Source: an uncultured Lewinella sp. (GTDB lineage: Bacteria > Bacteroidota > Bacteroidia > Chitinophagales > Saprospiraceae). From it: a DNA stretch of 64,000 nt. Location: the NCBI GenBank assembly GCA_937873655.1, contig CALMYQ010000093.1, forward strand, positions 124,001 to 188,000, written 5' to 3'. A program made the position numbers and the translations under genes. Positions 1 through 8,783 of this stretch are shown piece after piece; position 1 is the first letter of the stretch, and every line of letters begins with the position of its first letter. A model generated the notes under the pieces. That model did not search any database and was not told the DNA's origin. It saw only the letters and a list, made by a program, of their open reading frames with translations.

Positions 1-4
1 CGGC

Positions 5-454
5 CTACTTGCGGTATTTTTCCTCTGCTTCCGCCAAAAAAGCCTGGCAGGCTACGTCTTCGGCGTCCTGACTTGGTCCGGTCTCAAACCAGGCGTCGAG
101 TATTTCTTTGGCAACCTGCTCTGAAACCAGGCGCAGACTCATGGCCAGGATGTTGGCATCGTTCCACATGCGGGCGCCCCGTGCCGTTTCGGCATCCGTG
201 CAAAGGGCGGCGCGGATGCCCGGGACCTTGTTGGCAGCCATGCTGATGCCGGTGCCGGTCCAGCAGAAGAGAACCGCCTGGTCGAATTCACCCGACGCCA
301 CTTTTTCGGCTACCGCCACCGCTACTTTCGGCCACATGGCCGGTTCGGTGACCAAGGCGCCGAATGCCTCCACTTCGTGTCCCCGGCGGCGAAGATCTTC
401 AACGACCGTACCGGTAACGTGCGTTTTCATATCCGATCCTACGGCTATTTTCAT
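5..454 (-). CDS. rpiB: RpiB/LacA/LacB-family sugar-phosphate isomerase
   Basis: Predicted cytoplasmic aldose-ketose isomerase of the RpiB family, which interconverts ribose 5-phosphate and ribulose 5-phosphate in the pentose phosphate pathway. The 149-residue product begins MKIAVGSDMK and carries the family core WTGTGISMAANKVPGIRAAL, preceded by the Cys that acts as the general base in RpiB, and then the ARMWNDANILAMS segment, which matches the substrate loop with its Asn-Asp-Ala-Asn. Length is normal for RpiB (about 145-150). The open frame extends 33 codons further upstream, but that stretch is unlike the family, so I chose the ATG at 454. It is divergent from the glucan phosphorylase across about 90 bases. 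LacA/LacB-like specificity for another sugar phosphate cannot be excluded. Confidence 0.88.
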   Translation of the reverse strand: MKIAVGSDMKTHVTGTVVEDLRRRGHEVEAFGALVTEPAMWPKVAVAVAEKVASGEFDQAVLFCWTGTGISMAANKVPGIRAALCTDAETARGARMWNDANILAMSLRLVSEQVAKEILDAWFETGPSQDAEDVACQAFLAEAEEKYRK

Positions 455-489
455 TTTTATTTTTTTGTAGGGTGCGAAGTTTCCTAAAG

Positions 490-507
490 GTAGGGAAAAT
501 GCCCTAC
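490..507. promoter_or_regulatory. small inverted repeat between divergent genes
   Basis: GTAGGG and CCCTAC form a 6-bp stem around a 6-base loop in the spacer between the divergent isomerase and phosphorylase genes. It could be an operator or a weak hairpin; no promoter consensus is clear next to it. Confidence 0.25.
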
Positions 508-542
508 TTTTACCCCAACGGAACCTGAAATTCAGCGCAAAG

Positions 543-2159
543 ATGTCCAACAAAAATCTCCCCCGCGTTGCCTACTTCTGCATGGAATACGGCCTTGAGA
601 GCGCCTTCAAGATCTACGCCGGCGGCCTCGGCATCCTTGCCGGCGACTACATGAAAGGCGCCAAAGATCACGATTTTCCCATCGTCGGGATCGGCATCAA
701 ATGGAAACAGGGTTACACCGACCAGCTGGTCGACGATCAGGGCCGGGTTTACGACGCGTATTACAACTATGATTACGATTTCCTGGAAGATACCGGCATA
801 ACTGTGGCAGTGGATATCCGGCAGCGAGAGGTCCTGTGCAAGGTCTGGAAAGTGGACCGCTTCAGCAACGCGCCGCTCTACCTGCTGGATACCGACCTGC
901 CCGAAAACGAGGACGGCTGGATTACGGGTCAGCTTTACGGCTGGTTCGGCGAGGAGCGGATCGCACAGGAAATGGTGTTGGGTATCGGCGGGGTGCGCGC
1001 ACTCCGGGCGCTGGGTATCGACGTTGATATCTACCATTTCAACGAAGGCCATGCGCTTTTTGCCGGTTTCGAGCTCATGCGCGAAAAAATGGAAAAACCA
1101 GGCGTCAACTTTGAGGATGCCTGGGCGGCGAGCCGGCAGGAAATCGTGTTCACCACGCATACCCCGGTGATCCAGGGCAACGAATCGCACCCGATCGACC
1201 GGCTCCTGTACATGGGCGCCAACCTGGGGATGACCGCTTCCCAATTGCAGCAACTGGGCGGCACCCCGTTCAACATGACGGTCGGCGCCCTGCGGCTTTG
1301 CAAAAGCTCGAACGCGGTAGCCCGCCTCCATGCTGAAACCGCCAATAAAATGTGGGCCCATATCAGCAACCGGCCGGAGATCGTACCCATCACCAACGCC
1401 ATCCACCTGCCGACCTGGGTAGACCCCGACATGATTGTCGCAGCTGAAGACAACGGTGACCTTTGGGCCGTACATATGAAGAATAAAAAGGCGCTGGTTG
1501 AATACGTGAAACAGAGAAACGGCGCAGCCCTCGATCCCGATAAGCTGATCATCGGATTTTCGCGGCGCTCAGTCCCTTACAAGCGCAGCGACCTGATCCT
1601 GAGCAAACCGGAAATCATTAATCCGTTGCTGGAATCGCAACAAGTGCAAGTGGTCTTTTCCGGCAGAGCCCACCCATTGGACGATACCGGAAAGCAAATC
1701 GTGAAAACCCTGTTCAAAGCCGGTGAGCAATTCCCGGATTCGGTGGTTTTTATCCAGAATTACGATATGGAAACCGGCGCCATGCTCACCCGCGGCGCTG
1801 ATGTATGGCTCAATAATCCGCGCCGCCCCCTCGAAGCCAGCGGAACCTCCGGCATGAAAGCGGCTATGAACGGCGTACTCAATTGCAGCATACTCGACGG
1901 CTGGTGGCCCGAGGCCTGCGACCACGGTGTGAACGGTTGGCAATTCGGCGACGGGTTCGAAAGCGACGACTTTGACGAACTGGATGACCATGACCGCGAA
2001 GCGCTGTACCGGGTATTGTTGGAAGATGTGATGCCAACCTATTACGGCAACCGCGAAAAGTGGGTGAAAATGATGAAAGCCAGTATCCTGACTACAAAAG
2101 AGCAGTTTGCCGTCAGGCGCATGCTGGAGGAATATTATAAAGCGCTCTATGCCGTTTAG
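543..2159 (+). CDS. glgP: alpha-glucan phosphorylase, short GT35 form
   Basis: Cytoplasmic PLP-dependent phosphorylase that releases glucose 1-phosphate from glycogen or maltodextrin. The 538-residue protein starts directly with RVAYFCMEYGLESAFKIYAG, the start of the core of the short alpha-glucan phosphorylase subgroup, and lacks the N-terminal extension of animal and E. coli enzymes. HFNEGHALF lies near residue 160-168. Near residue 430 is EASGTSGMKAAMNG, whose Lys (about K439) corresponds to the lysine that binds pyridoxal phosphate, followed by SILDGWWPEA. The start is the first ATG that gives the conserved N-terminus. No glycogen synthase or debranching enzyme is adjacent, so the physiological substrate is inferred only from the family. 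Confidence 0.92.
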   Translation: MSNKNLPRVAYFCMEYGLESAFKIYAGGLGILAGDYMKGAKDHDFPIVGIGIKWKQGYTDQLVDDQGRVYDAYYNYDYDFLEDTGITVAVDIRQREVLCKVWKVDRFSNAPLYLLDTDLPENEDGWITGQLYGWFGEERIAQEMVLGIGGVRALRALGIDVDIYHFNEGHALFAGFELMREKMEKPGVNFEDAWAASRQEIVFTTHTPVIQGNESHPIDRLLYMGANLGMTASQLQQLGGTPFNMTVGALRLCKSSNAVARLHAETANKMWAHISNRPEIVPITNAIHLPTWVDPDMIVAAEDNGDLWAVHMKNKKALVEYVKQRNGAALDPDKLIIGFSRRSVPYKRSDLILSKPEIINPLLESQQVQVVFSGRAHPLDDTGKQIVKTLFKAGEQFPDSVVFIQNYDMETGAMLTRGADVWLNNPRRPLEASGTSGMKAAMNGVLNCSILDGWWPEACDHGVNGWQFGDGFESDDFDELDDHDREALYRVLLEDVMPTYYGNREKWVKMMKASILTTKEQFAVRRMLEEYYKALYAV

Positions 2160-2476
2160 AGCGTTGGCTCATGGCACATCGGGCAATGCTTTTCTTCCGG
2201 GAGCAGGGTGATTATTCCGCATAATTTTAGCCGGCCGCTTGCGCACATTGCCGATAAATGCGTATATTGCCTGTCGCAATCAACCCAAAGCTACTTACCC
2301 TGCCACTACAGCGCTCCGTTTTACCAGACAAATATTCCAGCCTCCAATCCAGGGCTCAACGGTTGATCCACCTGTTGATATCCCCTCTTCCCGCATAGCC
2401 TGAAAAATTCCGACTTGTGCCTGAAGACCGGACCAAAGCAATTTAAGTATTTGAACACCAAATATCCATTGAAAAC
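2160..2476. other. intergenic stretch, nothing recognised
   Basis: About 317 bases between the phosphorylase and the PhoD-like gene. I see no RNA gene, no clear hairpin terminator and no convincing small gene. The last 100 bases are AT-richer and probably hold the promoter of the five-gene cluster, but no good -33/-7 pair is visible. Confidence 0.4.
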
Positions 2477-5134
2477 ATGTTCCCTCCGTTTCTCATTGCA
2501 GGCCCCCTTTTGCGACGAGTTGAAAGCCGGAAAGTGTCCGTCTGGCTGGCTTTCCGGAAGCCTTATGCGGAAATCACCCTGAAAATATGGGAAGCCGGCG
2601 TATTGTCGCACAGCGGCGGCGACCCCGGGAGTAAATTGTTCCATACCAGCCTGAGCGATCTCCCGACGCTGTCAGCCACCACATCAACGGTTCAATTCGG
2701 CCATCAGCTGTTCGTAGCGCTGGTCACTGCCGAGCTACCGGCGCCGGGATTGCAGGTCGGACAGCCTTACAGCTACAACGTCATCATGTCCGAAACGGCC
2801 GGCGGAGAAAAAGAAGACCTCCGCAGCCATGGTCTGCTGGACGATAAAAAGATCGAGGACCGGCCGCAATTGCCCATCGGGTACGAGAAGGATACCCTGC
2901 CGTTCTTTTACCTGCCAGAAATGGACCCTGCCAGGTTGATGATCGCACAGGGGTCCTGCCGGGGTGTCCGCGGAAACGGCCCGGATGCATTGGCCTATCT
3001 GGACGATATCCTTAAGAAAGGCCTGGAAAACGACGGCGCCGGTTTGAAATTGCGGCCCCAGCAATTGTTCCTGACCGGCGATCAGATCTATGCGGATGAA
3101 GCGGCAACCCTGCTTGGGCAGTATTCCGCCAATTTCCTGGGATTCGGACCTTTGATCGGCTTTGAGCGGATTCAGTCCCGGGAAAATGCCGGCGCTGAAC
3201 TTGAAGATATCCCGGCCGACATCTTTGAATTCCCCCTCTATTTCCGGCAGCGGATGATGAACAAAGTAGCCGGCTTCAGTTCCGGCGACGCCGACCGGCA
3301 TGTCATGGCCTTCCAGGAGTTCTGCACGTGTTATCTTCAGCATTTCAGCCTTCGTTCCTGGGACAACAAACAATGGCTTGAAATAAAAAAAGTGATCGAG
3401 GATCCGAATAAAGCCGCAAAAGCGGCCGAGGATTATTTCGAGGCCAAGGACCCGATCGACGAAACGATACCCAGCGTGATCGAGCGGATCGTAGCCCAGT
3501 TCAAAAGTGATGCACCCGCCAACAAATACGTCTTTGACGACAAGCTCAACGAAGTCTTCAAAAAACAAAACAACCCGGATTTTCCCTTCGACGATGATAA
3601 GATCGAACAATGGAAGACGGATTTTTTGACAAAAACGAAAGCCTCCCTGGCCCGCGAGTTGCTCAAGGTGGCCGATTTTGCCTCTGTAATACCCAAAGTC
3701 AGCCGCGTTCTGGCCAATATACCCACCTACATGATCTTCGATGACCACGAGATCACGGACGACTGGAACCTCACCATGCGTTGGCGAAACAAGGTGTTCT
3801 CCAGTCCGATGGGCCGCGATATCGTCCGCAACGGGCTGATGGCCTATGTCATCTTCCAGGACTGGGGAAATGTACCGGATGAATACGCCGATCCGGCCTC
3901 ACCCAGAGCGCAGCTATTCCAGAAGGTCCGGGCGTTTGGTGAACGGATGGCCAACCTGACTCTGGACATCGACGACGACGATACCCGGCGGAAAGCCTAC
4001 CTGGCTGCGCTGCGCGCTGAAGTCATTGCTCCGATGGAGATCCTGCTTGGAATGGGCGCCGAAGAACCTGTGGTGAAATGGAATTACAGCGTACCTACAG
4101 GGCCCACCCAGACCATCATAATGGACACCCGGACGCACCGGCAATTCGATACCCTGAACAGCGCTCCGGGGTTGATCAAAGAGGATGCCCTGCGTCAGCA
4201 AATTCCCCCGGCAATGCCCGTCGGGGATGCTCCGTTCGTATTCGTGATCTCGCCGGTTCCGGTGCTGGGGCTGGTGGGCATGGAAGAGCTGGTCCAACCC
4301 GTGGCCTCGGCTGTAAAGGGCATTTTTTCGGGCGACAACAAAGACGACCCGGGTATTCAGGCCGGTCGGGTCAAATTCGATTTCGAGGCCTGGAGTTTCA
4401 ATACTGAAGCGTACGAGCGCCTGCTGGACCGGCTCAATAATTACGGGAAAGTCATCATCATGTCAGGTGATGTTCATTACGGCTTTTCGGCCGTTCTGGA
4501 CTATTGGAAAGGGGATGCCGCAGAACCCACGTCGAGGATGGTCCAGCTGACCAGCAGTTCGCTCAAGAACATGAAATTCCCCCATGGCGAAATTCTGGAA
4601 TCCGGGATGGCGCAGCGCCTCTTGTCCGGATTTGAGAACAAAATAGAGAAAGTAGGCTGGAAGGACAAGATTCTCACGACGGATGGCGCCGTGTCTGCCC
4701 GCAACCGGCAACGCCTCCGGAAAACCACGGCGGTCATACCCACCGCCGGGTGGGAGCCCGGCGCCAAGGTCAACATGCCGCCCGATTTCAGGTGGCGGAT
4801 GGCTTTCCTGGCCGACGAGCGGGTGCGGGATTTTGATCCCATCACCGCGGACATTGACCTGGCCGATCCGGCCTCCGTCAGGGCGGGATACAAGCTTGTG
4901 GCGGAAAGGCATATGGAAACCTTTATTGCCCGAACACCCCGGCGGATCGTGTGGCCGCCGAATGTGAGCCTGGTTTCCTTTGAACCCGACGGAGACGACT
5001 GGAAGGTCAGGCACGAATTCCTGTTCCAGAAAGGCAATCGCGATATCACCAAAAAAGAAGTGGGCAAACATATGCAACACGTAGTGTCGTTGAAACCCAA
5101 AGCAGAAGAACAGGACCCTCCGTTTTTACCCTGA
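2477..5134 (+). CDS. PhoD-like metallophosphatase, first gene of giant-protein cluster
   Basis: 885-residue member of the PhoD/alkaline phosphatase D metallophosphoesterase superfamily. Visible metal-site motifs: AQGSCRG near residue 157, TGDQIYADEA with D202, FDDHEITDDW with D422-D423-H424, and MSGDVHYGFSA with D665 and H667. The N-terminal 100 residues (GPLLRRVESRKVSVWLAF onward) resemble the beta domain that precedes the catalytic part in PhoD proteins. Unlike classical PhoD there is no Tat or Sec signal, so it is predicted to be cytoplasmic. It is far longer than usual (about 500-600), with a helical insertion around residues 280-410. The next gene begins 31 bases downstream on the same strand. 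Substrate is unknown. Confidence 0.82.
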   Translation: MFPPFLIAGPLLRRVESRKVSVWLAFRKPYAEITLKIWEAGVLSHSGGDPGSKLFHTSLSDLPTLSATTSTVQFGHQLFVALVTAELPAPGLQVGQPYSYNVIMSETAGGEKEDLRSHGLLDDKKIEDRPQLPIGYEKDTLPFFYLPEMDPARLMIAQGSCRGVRGNGPDALAYLDDILKKGLENDGAGLKLRPQQLFLTGDQIYADEAATLLGQYSANFLGFGPLIGFERIQSRENAGAELEDIPADIFEFPLYFRQRMMNKVAGFSSGDADRHVMAFQEFCTCYLQHFSLRSWDNKQWLEIKKVIEDPNKAAKAAEDYFEAKDPIDETIPSVIERIVAQFKSDAPANKYVFDDKLNEVFKKQNNPDFPFDDDKIEQWKTDFLTKTKASLARELLKVADFASVIPKVSRVLANIPTYMIFDDHEITDDWNLTMRWRNKVFSSPMGRDIVRNGLMAYVIFQDWGNVPDEYADPASPRAQLFQKVRAFGERMANLTLDIDDDDTRRKAYLAALRAEVIAPMEILLGMGAEEPVVKWNYSVPTGPTQTIIMDTRTHRQFDTLNSAPGLIKEDALRQQIPPAMPVGDAPFVFVISPVPVLGLVGMEELVQPVASAVKGIFSGDNKDDPGIQAGRVKFDFEAWSFNTEAYERLLDRLNNYGKVIIMSGDVHYGFSAVLDYWKGDAAEPTSRMVQLTSSSLKNMKFPHGEILESGMAQRLLSGFENKIEKVGWKDKILTTDGAVSARNRQRLRKTTAVIPTAGWEPGAKVNMPPDFRWRMAFLADERVRDFDPITADIDLADPASVRAGYKLVAERHMETFIARTPRRIVWPPNVSLVSFEPDGDDWKVRHEFLFQKGNRDITKKEVGKHMQHVVSLKPKAEEQDPPFLP

Positions 5135-5165
5135 CCCCGCTTAGCGGTCGATTTAAAAAAGACAT

Positions 5166-8100
5166 ATGGCAGAAGAACCGAAAAAGAGCCGGGATTTTTT
5201 TCAATGGCTGCTCGAACAGGCGGTTGACCTGATCAAGCCGGCGCTGGAAATTTTCAGCGACCCGGCATCGAGGAGCGAGCTTATGGCATCGCTTGGGCTT
5301 GACCCGCCGGCCGATGCCCCGGAGTTGCCCGCAACTTCCAACCTGGACGCCTATCTCGCGTCCCAGGCGGAGGAAGCCGACCCGTTGAAATTTGCGGGCG
5401 CCGTACACGAACTGACCCAGTTGGTGCTGGCCATGGAAGCTTATTTCCACGGGGCGCGGGCGTTTCATGAAGGCGACGAGGAAAGAAGCGGGTCAGAACT
5501 TGTGGCTGCCTTGCTGAATATCCTGAGCCTGGAATTTTTTGAACGCAAGGCCCCCGGATTCGGCAGCGCCGTCAACCTGTTGAATATCATCGGGCCGGAA
5601 ACCATAGCGCAAGGCGGCCCCGACCTGTTTAAAAGCGCCGTTAACATCGCAGAAGATGCCGGCGGTTCCTTCGTCGCGGGCGGTCCGATCGGACTTATTG
5701 TCGACCTGTTTGTCGGCCTGTATGATCGCCTGGTGAATTCCACTGAAGACGAAGAAAGCACCGAATCCTTTTCAGATGCATTCCTGCTGATCGTCGCAAT
5801 TTTGCTGTTTTACCTCGAAGAATACGTCATTAAAGACGAATCCTTTGTCCTCCGTTCGGGATACGGATTTGAAGCGACCCGGTCGGCCCAAACCCCCAAC
5901 GCCGACCTGCTCACCAACCGGACGCTGTCTTTTTCCATAACCGTTGTCGACGAAGAAACACCGACTACCCAGGCGACCCTTTACAATACGATTGTTGTCG
6001 TGCCGGAAAGCCAGGGCGGGAGAGCTGTCGTCGTTCGATCACTCGGAGAGGTTGACCATACGGTTAAACTGAGTGAGGATAAATCGCTTATTTTCAACGT
6101 TTCAGGCGACGGCACTTTCCGGATAGGGGGAGGCTCGGAAGCGGACGCCGGCAAAAATATCAGCTTCGAGATTGCCTTCGAACACAAGCGCAAACCCGAC
6201 AACAGCAAGGTGGCGCTGTCTGACAAACCCCTCGTAAAATTCGGCATCGGCACGTACAGGATCGGGTTTACGATCAGGCCTGACGACCTGGAGATCAAGA
6301 CCAAAGCGACGCTCCTCTTCGAACTGGGGCGCGGCGGGCTCAAGTTTTTTCCCTTCTCCCTGATGCCGGAAAAATTCGAAAAAGAATTCCCGGTAACTTT
6401 CGGGTACTCCCTGAAGCGCGAACTCTTTTTTGAAGGCAACGGCAGCCCCGGCGCCAATTCATCCGCACCTGCCGCCGAAGGTGAAGAGGATCCCGGATTC
6501 CTGGAGAACCTGGCCATCACCCTGCTCAACGCCATTGATCTGCGCATTGCCATCCACAAGGAACTGGGCGGCGTGATCGGGTTCAAGGTGCTGCATATAA
6601 AAACCGGCGTTCAGGGAAATTTCGAGACCCTTTCACTGGAATCCTCCCTGGATTTTACCCTTAAATTCGGCTCTCCCGTCATGCTCAGCATCAACCGGCT
6701 GGGCTTTAACCTGGACTTGAAAAAACGAGAGGACAACGGAGGGCTGTGGGGGTACGATTGGGAGCCCAGGTTCAAGCCGCCGACCGGCGCGGGCATCCGG
6801 ATCAATACCGGATTTCTGAAAGGCGGCGGATTTCTCTATCTGGATGCTGAAAAAGGAGAATACTTCGGCTCACTGGAGCTGAATTTCACCGGCCTGTTCG
6901 TGCTCAAAGCGATCGGTATCATCAATACCAAAAGTCCGGACGGCGCTGACGGATTCTCCCTCCTGATCCTGATCACAGCCGATTTTCCGCCGGCCCAACC
7001 ACCTATGGGTTTTACCCTGATCGGTGTCGGGGGGCTGTTGGGACTGCACCGGGGCGTCAATGTGGAAACCCTCCGACTGGGGTTGAAGACCAATGCGATC
7101 AATAGCGTCCTTTTCCCGGAAGACGTCATCGGTAATATCCAGCGCATCGTCAGCGATCTCAACCAGATCTTCCCCATTCGCAAGGACCAGTTCCTGGTCG
7201 GATTGATGGCCAAATTCGGATGGGGGGCGCCCAAGCTGATCACGCTGGAAATCGGCATCATAGCCGAGATCATGCGCGGGGAAGACACCACGCTCCAGCG
7301 GCTCATTGTACTGGGCGTGCTCAAGATCGTAATGCCCAAGGAAGAGGCGGATGCCTTGCGGATACAAGTGAACTTCCTGGGCGTGCTCGACTTCCAAAAC
7401 GCTTTTGTATACCTGGAGGCAGACCTGTACGATTCGCATTTAGTGGGGTTTCCGCTGACCGGAAGCCTGGCCTTCGTGTTGTCGTGGGGAGAGCAAAGCG
7501 TGTTCGCGGTCAGCGTCGGCGGGTTCCACCCCGACTTCAAGGATTATCCGGTTGTGCCGACCTTGCCGGGCGCATTCCGCCAGATGGACCGTGTGACAAT
7601 CCAGTTGCTCAACAAGGACAACCCCAAGCTGGGCATCGAGTGCTATTTTGCGGTGACCTCCAATTCGGTCCAGTTCGGCGCAAAGGCCGAATTGCTGGCC
7701 TCCGGCCCGATGGGATTCAATTTGTACGGCCTGCTGGCCTTTGATACCCTGATCATCTTCGATCCGTTCAGCCTCATCATCAACCTGGAAGCAACCCTGG
7801 CTATCCGGCACGGCTCCGAGGTGCTGTTCGGCATCCACTTCCGGGGGAAACTGACCGGCCCGAGGCCCTGGCACGTGGAGGGGGAGGTATCCTTCGGTTT
7901 GTTCTTCTTCAGCGTGACCATCGGATTCAGCGAAACCTGGGGAGAACCGCCGCTGGAAGTCGAAACGCAAACCGTGGACCTGCAGGCCATGTTGGAGCAG
8001 GAAATCCGCAACAAGCGAAACTGGCGCATCCAATCGCCCGATTTTCACAGCCTGGCCGTTACCGTGAAAAAAGCGGACGAAGGCGAGATCCCGGAAGAGG

Positions 8101-8768
8101 CGGTTGCCGGAGAAGTGGTCATTCAACCTTTCGGCGAACTGGTGTTCAGCCAAACCGCCGTTCCGCTCAATTACACCATTGAAAAATTCGGCAACAAAAA
8201 ACCTGTGGGAGCGGACCGGTTCTCGATTACCGGCGTAAAGATCGAGACGCAGGATCCGGTCGATCCGCCAAAAGCCCGGGAGCTCTTCGCACCGGGGCAC
8301 TATACCCGGCTGACGGACAGCGAAAAATTGTCCCGCAAATCCTTCGAAAAAATGGACAGCGGGTTCCGGCTCCAGGACAGCGGAAAACTGAATTCCGCGC
8401 CCAATCACCTCAACCCGGTTGAACTGGATTACGAACTTGACTATACCATGGATGACCATATCGGGATGACGGACGATTTCAAACTGCCGCTTACGGCTTT
8501 TCAGCACCTGTCCCGCTTTGCGGGCGTATCGCTGGCTGCCGGTTCCTGGTCCGGGAAAAATACCAGTCCGATCAACGGACCGGGAAAGGTGGAGCTGGAA
8601 AATGCCGGTTTTGCCATCGCCTCCGTGAATGACCTGTCGGATAAAGGAAACGGCTACCGGGCATCCACCCAGGCTGAGGCTGCCCAATACCTGAAACAAC
8701 TCATTGCAGAACAACCCGGGCTTGCCAGAGACATCCAGGTAGTGGAAAGCTTTGAACTGGCAATCTGA
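5166..8768 (+). CDS. giant DUF6603-type protein of unknown function
   Basis: 1200 residues. The segment from about 500 to 950 looks like the DUF6603 family, by my recollection of its signature phrases: GGLLGLHRGVNVETLRLG, SVLFPEDVIG, VGLMAKFGWGAPKLITLE, FLGVLDFQNAF, VGFPLTGSLAF, VSVGGFHPDF, TSNSVQFGAKAELLA, then LTGPRPWHVEGEVSFGLFFF. The long run of alternating hydrophobic strands suggests a repetitive beta sheet. The N-terminal 250 residues are helical and acidic; the C-terminal 230 are unlike anything I know. No signal peptide is seen; one hydrophobic stretch near residue 207-220 (AFLLIVAILLFYLEE) could be a buried helix or membrane anchor. Genes on both sides are 15-31 bases away, implying one transcript. 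Function unknown. Confidence 0.72.
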   Translation: MAEEPKKSRDFFQWLLEQAVDLIKPALEIFSDPASRSELMASLGLDPPADAPELPATSNLDAYLASQAEEADPLKFAGAVHELTQLVLAMEAYFHGARAFHEGDEERSGSELVAALLNILSLEFFERKAPGFGSAVNLLNIIGPETIAQGGPDLFKSAVNIAEDAGGSFVAGGPIGLIVDLFVGLYDRLVNSTEDEESTESFSDAFLLIVAILLFYLEEYVIKDESFVLRSGYGFEATRSAQTPNADLLTNRTLSFSITVVDEETPTTQATLYNTIVVVPESQGGRAVVVRSLGEVDHTVKLSEDKSLIFNVSGDGTFRIGGGSEADAGKNISFEIAFEHKRKPDNSKVALSDKPLVKFGIGTYRIGFTIRPDDLEIKTKATLLFELGRGGLKFFPFSLMPEKFEKEFPVTFGYSLKRELFFEGNGSPGANSSAPAAEGEEDPGFLENLAITLLNAIDLRIAIHKELGGVIGFKVLHIKTGVQGNFETLSLESSLDFTLKFGSPVMLSINRLGFNLDLKKREDNGGLWGYDWEPRFKPPTGAGIRINTGFLKGGGFLYLDAEKGEYFGSLELNFTGLFVLKAIGIINTKSPDGADGFSLLILITADFPPAQPPMGFTLIGVGGLLGLHRGVNVETLRLGLKTNAINSVLFPEDVIGNIQRIVSDLNQIFPIRKDQFLVGLMAKFGWGAPKLITLEIGIIAEIMRGEDTTLQRLIVLGVLKIVMPKEEADALRIQVNFLGVLDFQNAFVYLEADLYDSHLVGFPLTGSLAFVLSWGEQSVFAVSVGGFHPDFKDYPVVPTLPGAFRQMDRVTIQLLNKDNPKLGIECYFAVTSNSVQFGAKAELLASGPMGFNLYGLLAFDTLIIFDPFSLIINLEATLAIRHGSEVLFGIHFRGKLTGPRPWHVEGEVSFGLFFFSVTIGFSETWGEPPLEVETQTVDLQAMLEQEIRNKRNWRIQSPDFHSLAVTVKKADEGEIPEEAVAGEVVIQPFGELVFSQTAVPLNYTIEKFGNKKPVGADRFSITGVKIETQDPVDPPKARELFAPGHYTRLTDSEKLSRKSFEKMDSGFRLQDSGKLNSAPNHLNPVELDYELDYTMDDHIGMTDDFKLPLTAFQHLSRFAGVSLAAGSWSGKNTSPINGPGKVELENAGFAIASVNDLSDKGNGYRASTQAEAAQYLKQLIAEQPGLARDIQVVESFELAI

Positions 8769-8783
8769 TCAAAAACCGGAATT

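Noticed and set aside
490..507. Riboswitch or attenuator in the isomerase-phosphorylase spacer
   Set aside because: Only one 6-bp stem is visible, far too small for a known riboswitch class.
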